A stretch of DNA of 64,000 nt from Kribbella jiaozuonensis. GTDB lineage: Bacteria; Actinomycetota; Actinomycetes; Propionibacteriales; Kribbellaceae. This document shows, piece after piece, positions 8,314 through 15,527 of this stretch. Below the pieces are notes generated by a model, which was not told the DNA's origin, made no database searches, and saw only the letters and a list, made by a program, of their open reading frames with translations. Position 1 is the first letter of the stretch, and each line of letters begins with the position of its first letter. The DNA lies in contig NZ_SZPZ01000003.1 in NCBI RefSeq assembly GCF_005233875.1, forward strand, positions 1,172,489 to 1,236,488, written 5' to 3'. A program made the translations under genes and the position numbers.

Positions 8314-9101
8314 GAGACACGCTCCGATGTCGGGGTGGAGGAGGTGGCGGCGGATGGGGCAGGGCGGGTCCAGAAGCGGCGACTGCCGATGAGCAAGGTG
8401 ATGGCGACGGCGGACCAGACGACGACGTACAGCCAGGTCTCGCGGGACAGGTCGGGGCCGGCGGGCCAGAGGTCGCTGGTGTTGATGCTGCCTTCGGTGG
8501 CGTGGGCGATCAGCGTGATCAGCACGCTGCCGGCTGCGTGGTTGAACAGCCACCCGTACCAGAAGGTGACGGCGACCGTGGTCACGGCCTCGTAGGGCTG
8601 GAGCCCGTACGACGAGATCAGGAACAGCGGCAGATGCCAGCCGGCGATCGCGACGGCCATCAGCGCGGTCGCGGCGAGCGGCGTACGGGTCGTCTGCAGC
8701 TTCGACTGGGCGAACCCGCGGAAGCTCGGTTCCTCGCTGAACGGTCCACCCATCGGGTCGACCATGTTCATGCCGATGACGAGCGCGAGTCCGTACCACG
8801 GCGCGAACTGCCCGGAGCTGGGCGACGGTGCGCCCATCGCCTGGTTGATCCCGATCGTCACGAAGTGGACGGCGAGCGGTACGGCGATCGCGACGACGTA
8901 CCAGACCCAGCGGACCCGCCAGCGGATGAGCCGGGCGCCGATGGCCCGGAGGCCGGCGAGACCGTCGTTCACAAACGCGATGACGAGTGCGGCGAGCAGC
9001 GCGCCCGGGGCGAAGAAACTGCCGAACGGGAGGGTCGCCCAGGTGAGTGCGTAGGCGAGGACGAAGAAGCTGATGACCGGGTGGTTGCGGACGAACGACA
9101 T
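8310..9101 (-). CDS. CPBP-family intramembrane metalloprotease
   Basis: A 263-residue polytopic protein of the CAAX-protease/bacteriocin-processing (CPBP, Abi) family. The key motifs are present: SEEPSFRGF gives the EExxxR signature, GWHLPLF the first His and FNHAAGS the second. The family includes bacteriocin self-immunity proteins and prenyl-protein proteases; the target here is unknown. The start was taken at ATG 9101, preceded by AAGGAG with a 7-nt spacer. An in-frame GTG at 9206 also has GGAGG upstream and would add 35 hydrophilic residues; that SD lies in a hairpin. It sits downstream of a NarL-type two-component system on the same strand and is probably under its control. Confidence 0.85.
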   Translation of the reverse strand: MSFVRNHPVISFFVLAYALTWATLPFGSFFAPGALLAALVIAFVNDGLAGLRAIGARLIRWRVRWVWYVVAIAVPLAVHFVTIGINQAMGAPSPSSGQFAPWYGLALVIGMNMVDPMGGPFSEEPSFRGFAQSKLQTTRTPLAATALMAVAIAGWHLPLFLISSYGLQPYEAVTTVAVTFWYGWLFNHAAGSVLITLIAHATEGSINTSDLWPAGPDLSRETWLYVVVWSAVAITLLIGSRRFWTRPAPSAATSSTPTSERVS

Positions 9102-9209
9102 GACGGATCTCCTTGCGGACAGGTGGTTGCCGGGTGGTTCCGCGGCGCGGGCGGGCGGCAGGTTGCCGTCGTCGTCGGGCTGGTTCTGGATGATTCGGGT
9201 CTTCACAGC

Positions 9210-9243
9210 GCCTCCAGTGGTCTCCTTCGAGACTCGTGGAGGC
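9210..9243 (-). promoter_or_regulatory. 34-nt stem-loop containing a GGAGG ribosome-binding sequence
   Basis: GCCTCCA (9210-9216) pairs with TGGAGGC (9237-9243). A symmetric 3x3 internal loop follows, then GTCTC (9220-9224) pairs with GAGAC (9229-9233) around a CTTC tetraloop. In the leftward transcript the 3' arm carries the GGAGG that would serve the GTG start at 9206 of the CPBP gene. It could equally be a response-regulator operator. Confidence 0.5.
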
Positions 9244-9302
9244 AGACGTGTTCGGCAGACCGGGCAACCGGTGGAGATGGGGTTCGGGTTTCTGGTGTGC
9301 CG

Positions 9303-9947
9303 TCAGGCGCGCAGGTACAGCAGTACGGCGAGCACCCGGCGGGACTCGCTCCGCGTGGACGGGATGCCGAGCTTGGTGAAGATGCCGGAGACGTACTTCT
9401 CCGCGGCCCGCAACGTGACGACCAGGTCGTCGGCGATGCCCTGGTTGGAGGCACCGGTCGCCATCAGCTCCAGTACCTGACGTTCGCGCGGGGTCAGCAC
9501 GGCCAGAGAATCGTCGCTGCGCCGCCGTTGCAGCAAGGTGGAGACGATCTTCGGATCGATGGCCGAGCCACCGGCGGCAACCCGTCGTACGGCGCCGGTG
9601 AAGTCCTCGACGTCGCTGATCCGGTCCTTCAGCAGGTAGCCGACGCCTTCGGCCGATTCGGACAGCAGCTGCATGGCCAGACCGAGTTCGAGGTACTGCG
9701 ACAGCACGAGTACTCCGACTCCGGGTTGCCGCTCGCGGATCTGCAGCGCGGCGCGCATCCCTTCGTCGTTGTGGGTCGGTGGCAACCGGATGTCGAGGAT
9801 CGCGACCTCCGGCGGGAAGCCGCGGACGTACTGGAGCAGGTCGTCGGCATTGTCGTACGCCGCGACCACGTCCAGGCCGGCCTCGCCGAGGATCCGGGTG
9901 AGCCCCTCGCGCAGCAGCACGCTGTCCTCGGCAATGGCTACGCGCAT
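9303..9947 (-). CDS. NarL/LuxR-family response regulator
   Basis: A 214-residue two-component regulator. The receiver domain (about 1-120) carries the acidic residues at position 8, the phospho-acceptor Asp 52 (AILDIRLPP), Ser 83 and Lys 107 (YLLKDR). The C-terminal domain (about 150-205) is a LuxR-type helix-turn-helix starting LTPRERQVLELMATGASNQG. ATG 9947 has GGAG 5 nt upstream and overlaps the last codons of the kinase gene by 10 bp, so the pair is translationally coupled. The CPBP protease, membrane-protein and P450 genes follow on the same strand and are its likely targets. Confidence 0.92.
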   Translation of the reverse strand: MRVAIAEDSVLLREGLTRILGEAGLDVVAAYDNADDLLQYVRGFPPEVAILDIRLPPTHNDEGMRAALQIRERQPGVGVLVLSQYLELGLAMQLLSESAEGVGYLLKDRISDVEDFTGAVRRVAAGGSAIDPKIVSTLLQRRRSDDSLAVLTPRERQVLELMATGASNQGIADDLVVTLRAAEKYVSGIFTKLGIPSTRSESRRVLAVLLYLRA

Positions 9948-11692
9948 GGGATCTCCGCCTCGAGCCGGGTGCCGCCGCCGGCGGGACTCCAGATCCGGAG
10001 CCGCCCGCCGATCGCCTCGACCCGGTCGGCGAGACCGCGCAGACCCGACCCGCGTTCGGTGTCCGCTCCACCGACGCCGTCGTCGACCACCTCGACGACG
10101 AGCCGGCCGGCGGAACGGGTGACCTGGACGGACGCAGTACTCGCGTGGGCGTGCTTGGCGATGTTCGTGAGGCTCTCGCTGACCACGTAGTACGCCGCGA
10201 CCTCGACGTGCTCGGGCAGCCTTCCTTCGGCAGTGACCTTGAGCGTCACCGGGACGGCGGCCTGCGCGATCAGGGACTCCAGCGCGACGGCAAGACCGTG
10301 CCCGGTCAGGACCGCAGGATGGATGCCGCGGGCAACATCACGGAGTTCGTCCAGCGAGGCGGTGACCTGCTGCTTGGCCTGCATCAGCCGCGCCTTGGTG
10401 TCGGCGTCGTCCGCGGACCGGCCGGCGATCAGCCCGATCTCCAGGGCCAGCGCGACCAGGCGCTGCTGGGCTCCGTCGTGCAGATTGCGTTCGAGCCGTT
10501 TCCGCTCCTGCTGCTCGGCATCGATGACCCGCGCACGGGAGCCTTGCAGCTCGTGCAGCCGGGCGCGGAGTTCCGCCTGCAGACGGCTGTTCTCCAAGGC
10601 GATGCCGGCCGCCGCGGCGACGGCGTCCAGCAACTCGTGCTCGTCCTCGAGCGACCGGTCGAACTCGAGAGCGACGACGGGCTCCTGGTCGCGATAGATC
10701 ACCCGCGTCGCTCGTCCGTCGGATCCGTCGGCTCCACCGGACAGCGTGACGGCATGTCCGTCCGAGTCCGCCCAGCTGCCGTACTTCGGCAGCCAGAAGG
10801 CAAGGGTCAACGAGGGATCGTGCAGGGCTCGCGCCAGCGGCACGCGCAGGTCACCGGCCGGGTCGGCGCGCAGGTCCATCAGCAGTGCGCCGACATCGGT
10901 ACGGGCGAGTCGGGCGTCGAGCAGTCCGAGCAGGAACACGACCGGCGCGAGCCCGAGTACGGCGAACGTCACGTGCCGGACCGTTTCGATCTGCGGCCAG
11001 CCACGCAGACCGCCGATGAACAGGATCGCGAGCATGATCAGCGCCAGCCCGAAGCTGTCCACGAGCAACGCCACCGGGCGTCGACGGACCGGACTCGCGG
11101 ACGGTCGCCGTACCAGGAGAAGGGCGGCGCCGACGAGCAGCAGGGCGCTCATCGTGATCAGCTGGACCTGCTCGATCCGGCCGGCCAGCGCCGGCCGCGT
11201 CGTGACGGTGAAGAGGCTGTCCGGATTGATCCCGAGCAGGATCTTCGCGAGCTGCAGTACGACGGTCGTCGTGTAACCGGCGATGACGACGATCTGGCGG
11301 CGGCGTCCGACCACCCGTCCGGTCGGATACGCGAGGAACACATGAAGGAACATCGCCGCCGGCAGCAGGTCGAGCAGATGACCGATGGAGAGCAGTACGG
11401 GCACGGTCGACCACTGCAGCGCGGTCAGCGCCATGACGAACCCGGTGGCGATCATCAGCGGACCGAGCCGGCTGGCCGGCCGTCGCCACCAGGCGAGGGT
11501 GCCGCTGATCAGGTACGGGACGGTGATCCAGTTGAAGAGCAATGCCTGCAGACCCGGCCGGACCAGCTCGTCTCCAGCCATCGCGAGGGCGACCGAGACG
11601 ACCAGCGTGCCGAAACCGGCCACGACCGTCGCCCACAGCGCCCACGGCCCCGGTCCGCGGGCCGGTTCGATCGCCGGCGCCGCCCTCGCCAC
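9938..11692 (-). CDS. NarL-type sensor histidine kinase, polytopic
   Basis: A 584-residue kinase. The N-terminal half has about eight hydrophobic helices (residues 18-260), then a roughly 100-residue GAF-like region and a coiled segment (AELRARLHELQGSRARV). The HisKA_3 phosphoacceptor is ERKRLERNLHDGAQQRLVAL (His 405), and the ATPase domain has DDGVGGAD and GSGLRGLADRVEAIGG. The start is GTG 11692 because the product then begins just ahead of the first helix. A multi-helix sensor without a large outer domain suggests membrane or envelope sensing (inference). It is cognate to the coupled regulator downstream. Confidence 0.88.
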   Translation of the reverse strand: MARAAPAIEPARGPGPWALWATVVAGFGTLVVSVALAMAGDELVRPGLQALLFNWITVPYLISGTLAWWRRPASRLGPLMIATGFVMALTALQWSTVPVLLSIGHLLDLLPAAMFLHVFLAYPTGRVVGRRRQIVVIAGYTTTVVLQLAKILLGINPDSLFTVTTRPALAGRIEQVQLITMSALLLVGAALLLVRRPSASPVRRRPVALLVDSFGLALIMLAILFIGGLRGWPQIETVRHVTFAVLGLAPVVFLLGLLDARLARTDVGALLMDLRADPAGDLRVPLARALHDPSLTLAFWLPKYGSWADSDGHAVTLSGGADGSDGRATRVIYRDQEPVVALEFDRSLEDEHELLDAVAAAAGIALENSRLQAELRARLHELQGSRARVIDAEQQERKRLERNLHDGAQQRLVALALEIGLIAGRSADDADTKARLMQAKQQVTASLDELRDVARGIHPAVLTGHGLAVALESLIAQAAVPVTLKVTAEGRLPEHVEVAAYYVVSESLTNIAKHAHASTASVQVTRSAGRLVVEVVDDGVGGADTERGSGLRGLADRVEAIGGRLRIWSPAGGGTRLEAEIPCA

Positions 11693-11749
11693 AACCCGTC
11701 ACCCACCCTCTACCCGCCAGCGTGCGCCCGTTGGCCGGTGCAGGCAATG

Positions 11750-11780
11750 GCGAGGTGCAGGACGACGTCCTGCACCTCGC
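11750..11780 (-). terminator. Hairpin terminator after the aldose epimerase gene
   Basis: A perfect 13-bp stem, GCGAGGTGCAGGA (11750-11762) with TCCTGCACCTCGC (11768-11780), and a 5-nt loop. It begins 5 nt past the galM-like stop in the leftward direction. There is no U-tract, as is common in actinobacteria. It separates galM from the kinase operon. Confidence 0.75.
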
Positions 11781-11785
11781 GGGTC

Positions 11786-13018
11786 CTACTTGGTGCCGAA
11801 GCTGTAGATCGTGGTGCTCTTGTAGGTCTCGCCGGGGCGGAGGACGGTCGACGGGAAGTTGGGGTGGTTGGGGGAGTCGGGGAAGTGCTGGGTCTCGAAG
11901 GCAAAGGCGTCGCCCTGGCGGTAGGCCTTGTTGCCGATGCCGAGGAAAGTGCCGTCGAGGAAGTTGCCGCTGTAGAACTGGACGCCGGGCTGGTCGGTGT
12001 GGACCTCGATCGTGCGGCCGTGCTCGGGCTCGGTGAAGCGGCCGGCGAGGCGCAGGCCGTTGCTGTCCGGCTGACCGGCGATGACGAAGTTGTGGTCGTA
12101 GCCGCGGCCGAAGATCAGCTGCTGGTGGTCGCCGCGCAGGCGGGCACCGATCGCGGTCGGCCGGTTGAAGTCGAACGGCGTACCGGCCACCGGGGCGATC
12201 TCGCCGGTCGGGATCAGGTTCACGTCGACCGGGGTGTACTTCGCGGCGTTCAGCTCGAGCACGTGGTCGTAGATGGTGCCGTTGCCCTCGCCGAGCAGGT
12301 TGAAGTACACGTGGTTGGTCAGGTTGACGATGGTCGGCTTGCCCGCGACGGTCGCGTGGTAGTCGATCCGGAGGTTGTCGCGCTTGTCCAGCGTGTACGT
12401 GACGGTGCTGGTGAGCTCACCGGGGAAGCCCATCTCGCCGTCCGGGCTGACGTAGGTGAACGCGACGCCGACGGCCTTGTCGGACCTGACGACCTTGGCC
12501 TTCCAGACCTTCTTGTCGAAGCCGATCGTGCCGCCGTGCAACGCGTTCTCGCCGTTGTTGATCGGGATCTGGTAGGTCGTCCCGTCGAGCGTGAACCTGC
12601 CCTTGGCGATCCGGTTGCCGTAGCGGCCGATGGTGGCACCGAAGTACGGGCTGAGCGCCGCGTAGTCCGGCAGGTTGTCGAAGCCGAGGCTGATGTTCGT
12701 GGTCCGGCCACGGCGGTCCGGCGTCTCGACCCGCTGGATGGTCGCGCCCCAGGTGAGCATCGAGATCGTCACCCGGCCGTTGGTGAACGTGTACACGTCC
12801 ACACCCTGGCCGTCCGGGGTGGTGCCGAACGGGTCCTTGCGGATCTCGAGCTTGCCGTGGTGTTCGCCCATGGCGCTCAACTTATCCGTCGTGCCGGCGG
12901 CGGACTTGGTCTGGGTACTGGCTTCCGCGGTGCTGGTGAGAGCGCCCGCGGCGGCGGCACCGAGGCCCAGTGCGCCGGCGGTCCGGAGGACCTGGCGGCG
13001 GGGCAGGTGATCGGGCAT
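11786..13018 (-). CDS. galM: Tat-exported aldose 1-epimerase
   Basis: A 410-residue GalM/mutarotase that interconverts alpha and beta anomers of hexoses. The signal peptide is of Tat type: RR at positions 7-8 in PRRQVLR, a hydrophobic Ala/Gly/Leu stretch, then an Ala-rich cleavage zone, so the enzyme should act outside the membrane. Family motifs are RYGNRIA, NGENALHGG, NLTNHVYFNL (catalytic His) and ETQHFPDSPNHPNFPS (catalytic Glu). ATG 13018 follows GAGGGG with a 6-nt spacer. It is a single-gene unit, divergent from the isochorismatase-like gene. Export implies mutarotation of sugars released by secreted glycosidases such as the GH3 enzyme nearby (inference). Confidence 0.9.
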   Translation of the reverse strand: MPDHLPRRQVLRTAGALGLGAAAAGALTSTAEASTQTKSAAGTTDKLSAMGEHHGKLEIRKDPFGTTPDGQGVDVYTFTNGRVTISMLTWGATIQRVETPDRRGRTTNISLGFDNLPDYAALSPYFGATIGRYGNRIAKGRFTLDGTTYQIPINNGENALHGGTIGFDKKVWKAKVVRSDKAVGVAFTYVSPDGEMGFPGELTSTVTYTLDKRDNLRIDYHATVAGKPTIVNLTNHVYFNLLGEGNGTIYDHVLELNAAKYTPVDVNLIPTGEIAPVAGTPFDFNRPTAIGARLRGDHQQLIFGRGYDHNFVIAGQPDSNGLRLAGRFTEPEHGRTIEVHTDQPGVQFYSGNFLDGTFLGIGNKAYRQGDAFAFETQHFPDSPNHPNFPSTVLRPGETYKSTTIYSFGTK

Positions 13019-13208
13019 CGCAATCCCCTCAATCGTTGTAGAAGCAGACCTTGGCACGATAAGCACGCCAGACCGGTGTTTGGAACAGTTCGGATGGGTG
13101 TGAATTCGTCCGATCTCTTCACCCTGCTTACTGTGATGACCAGATCGGTCCGGTCCGGGCCCCGATCGAGCCTTCTCTCCTCCGTCGTCCGCGGGCGATC
13201 ATGTCCGC

Positions 13209-13808
13209 ATGAGCCGAACCGCACTGATCGTGATCGACGTCCAGGAATCCTTCCGGACCCGCGCGAACTGGCAACTCGTCAATCACCCGGACATCGCCGA
13301 CCGGGTGAACCGGCTGGTGCACGCGGCCCGGGACAAGGGTGACCTTGTCGTCTGGGTCCTGCACACCGAGCCCGGAACCGGTGGCGCGTTCGACCCGGCC
13401 AACGGCTACGTCCGGCTCATCGACGGTCTCGAACCGTTGCCCGGCGAGCCGATAATCAGCAAGACGTCCCACAACGCCTTCACCACAACGAATCTGCAGC
13501 AGTTGCTGACCCAGCACGGCGTCTCCGAGATCGTTGTCAGCGGCATCCGTACGGAGCAGTGCTGCGAGACGACCGCCCGGGTCGGGTCCGACCTCGGGTA
13601 CGACGTCGTGTTCGTGACCGAGGCGACCGCGACGATGGCGCTGGCGCACTGGTCGATCCGCGAGGAGGCGTCGGTCGAGGAGATCCTCGCCGATCACCGG
13701 ACCCTGACGGCGGAGCAGGTCGCCGAGCGGACGGAGTACGTGCTGGCCGGCCGGTTCGCCACGATCCGGACACTCGACGAGCTCGCCGCCGTACCCGTGA
13801 CATCCTGA
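13209..13808 (+). CDS. Isochorismatase-family cysteine hydrolase
   Basis: A 199-residue cytosolic hydrolase of the isochorismatase/nicotinamidase fold. The catalytic triad is visible: Asp 10 (ALIVIDVQ), Lys 85 (IISKTSHNAF) and Cys 118 (SGIRTEQCCETTAR). The Cys is doubled, with C119 next to it. The substrate is not identifiable; amides and isochorismate-like enol ethers are typical. The next gene, a GlxA-type regulator, begins 4 nt after its stop, so the two form an operon. That pairing of a cysteine hydrolase with a DJ-1/AraC regulator is common in actinobacteria. Confidence 0.85.
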   Translation: MSRTALIVIDVQESFRTRANWQLVNHPDIADRVNRLVHAARDKGDLVVWVLHTEPGTGGAFDPANGYVRLIDGLEPLPGEPIISKTSHNAFTTTNLQQLLTQHGVSEIVVSGIRTEQCCETTARVGSDLGYDVVFVTEATATMALAHWSIREEASVEEILADHRTLTAEQVAERTEYVLAGRFATIRTLDELAAVPVTS

Positions 13809-13812
13809 CCGG

Positions 13813-14730
13813 ATGCGTCCCACCCGGGTGGTCTTCGTGCTGGTGCCCAAGGTGCACCTGCTGGATCTCGCCGGGCCGGCGCAGGTGTTCACGACGGCGA
13901 ACGACCTCGGGTACTCCTACGAGGTCAGTTACGTCGCCGAATCCGAAGAGGTCATGACCGCGCAGGGCGTGCCGTTACGCGCAGAGTTGGACTGGCCGGA
14001 GGTGGGACCCGGCGACCTGATCGTCGTGCCTGGATGGCGATCGCCACGGTTGTCGCCGGTCCCGCCGATCGGCCAGGGGACCCGCCAACGCCTACGCGAT
14101 CACCATGCGGGCGGCGGCACGGTTGCGAGTGTCTGCTCGGGCGCCGATGCGCTCGGTGCGAGCGGTCTGCTCGACGGCCGGCGATTCACGACCCATCACG
14201 ATCTGACGGACGAGTTGGCCGCCCGCTACCCGCGGGCTGCGATCGTCCGCGATGTGCTGTACGTCGAGGACGACCGCGTCATCACGTCCGCCGGCATTGC
14301 CAGCGGTATCGACCTCACCCTGCACCTGGTCGCGGTCGCCCACGGCGCGGAGGCGGCCGCCCGCGTCGCGCGCGAGATGGTCGTCTACGCCCGCCGCAAC
14401 GGCGATGAACTGCAGGAGTCGGCCATGCTCCGCCACCGCGGTCATCTCAGCGATCTGGCCCACCGCATCCAGGACGTCATCGACGCCCGGTACGCCGATC
14501 GCCTCCTGCTCTCCGATCTCGCCGGCCAGGTCGGCGTCAGCGAGCGCACGCTGACCCGCATCTTCACCACCGCGACCGGCCTCACCCCGCTCCGCTACCA
14601 GCAACTCCTCCGCCTCGAGCGCGCCGAACACCTCATCGGCCACGGGACCACGATCGAAACAGCCGCCCGCACCGTCGGCTTCGAGGACGCCCGCATGCTC
14701 CGCCGCTTACGCAGCCGAACTTCTGTCTAG
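13813..14730 (+). CDS. GlxA-family DJ-1/PfpI-AraC transcriptional regulator
   Basis: A 305-residue two-domain regulator. The N-terminal half is a DJ-1/PfpI-like sensor (VVFVLVPKVHLLDLAGPAQV at the start and a nucleophile-elbow Cys in VASVCSGADALG). The C-terminal 95 residues are a double helix-turn-helix AraC domain (LLLSDLAGQVGVSERTLTRI, then IETAARTVGFEDARMLRRL). The protein ends soon after the second recognition helix, slightly shorter than many AraC proteins, but complete. It lies 4 nt behind the isochorismatase-like gene and probably senses a related metabolite and controls that operon. Confidence 0.85.
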   Translation: MRPTRVVFVLVPKVHLLDLAGPAQVFTTANDLGYSYEVSYVAESEEVMTAQGVPLRAELDWPEVGPGDLIVVPGWRSPRLSPVPPIGQGTRQRLRDHHAGGGTVASVCSGADALGASGLLDGRRFTTHHDLTDELAARYPRAAIVRDVLYVEDDRVITSAGIASGIDLTLHLVAVAHGAEAAARVAREMVVYARRNGDELQESAMLRHRGHLSDLAHRIQDVIDARYADRLLLSDLAGQVGVSERTLTRIFTTATGLTPLRYQQLLRLERAEHLIGHGTTIETAARTVGFEDARMLRRLRSRTSV

Positions 14731-14798
14731 ACCGGAACCAACTTTTCCGCCGGACCCGTCGTCTACTCGTGCACAACCGACCAACGAGGGGACGAGAG

Positions 14799-15467
14799 AT
14801 GAAGGTTGCTGGGGGCAAGCTGCGGGGGATGCTCGCGGCCGGTGCAGCGGTAGGCGCGATGGCGGCCGGGATCGGCGTGCTGGGGATGGGCGGCGCGGAT
14901 GCCGCGACGTCGAGCACGGCTGCGACGACGGCGTTGAGCCGTTCGCAGCTGCTGACCGTGGGCGAGGTGAAGAAGGCGGACGCGCGACGCAACTGGTTCC
15001 GGCAGGTTGACAGGGGAATCCTGCCGCGGACGTACTGCGGTCCCGCGTCGACCGAGGGCAAGCACGTCTCGGCGCGGATGGCGCGCGGGTTCACCGACGA
15101 GATGGACGCGTACGGCGCGCAGTACGTCAGCCAGTACGCGAATGCGGCGGCCGCGAAGGCGGCGTACAACTCGATCATCGCGACGCTGAAGAGCTGCACG
15201 TACAGCAAGCCGGCGCCGACGCATGCGCGCAAGATCACCGAGAACCGGGTCGTGAAGGGCGCGTCCGGCGATCTCACCCAGGTGATCCGCTGGTACGACT
15301 ACCCGAAGCCGAACGACCCGGGCAGCGAGGCCGGTGGCTTCCCGTACGCCGTGACGCTGAAGGGCCGCAACGTCTCGGTCCTCGCGTTCAGCGAGATGGG
15401 TCCGGGCGTGCCCGCGCCGAACTTCGACAAGCTGGCCCGGCAGGCGGCGGCGAAGGTGACCCGCTGA
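14799..15467 (+). CDS. Small secreted protein, sensor-domain-like
   Basis: A 223-residue exported protein. The Sec signal peptide spans residues 1 to about 36 and ends GMGGADA before ATSS. The mature part is about 185 residues, has two cysteines (YCGPAS and LKSCTYS) that could form a disulphide, and a helical segment rich in Ala, Tyr and Gln (QYVSQYANAAAAKAAYNSII). The pattern loosely recalls the extracellular PknH-like sensor domain of actinobacterial lipoproteins, but I cannot confirm that. ATG 14799 is preceded by a GAGGGGACGAG region. It ends at a strong hairpin shared with the convergent GH3 gene. Confidence 0.75.
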   Translation: MKVAGGKLRGMLAAGAAVGAMAAGIGVLGMGGADAATSSTAATTALSRSQLLTVGEVKKADARRNWFRQVDRGILPRTYCGPASTEGKHVSARMARGFTDEMDAYGAQYVSQYANAAAAKAAYNSIIATLKSCTYSKPAPTHARKITENRVVKGASGDLTQVIRWYDYPKPNDPGSEAGGFPYAVTLKGRNVSVLAFSEMGPGVPAPNFDKLARQAAAKVTR

Positions 15468-15484
15468 CCCACGGGGACGGGGTC

Positions 15485-15527
15485 GTGATGGCCGGGGCGG
15501 ATGAGGGGTCACCGCCCCGGCCATCAC
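15485..15527. terminator. Bidirectional hairpin terminator
   Basis: A perfect 16-bp stem, GTGATGGCCGGGGCGG (15485-15500) against its complement at 15512-15527, with an 11-nt loop. It lies between convergent genes, and its right edge abuts the stop codon of the GH3 gene. Confidence 0.85.
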
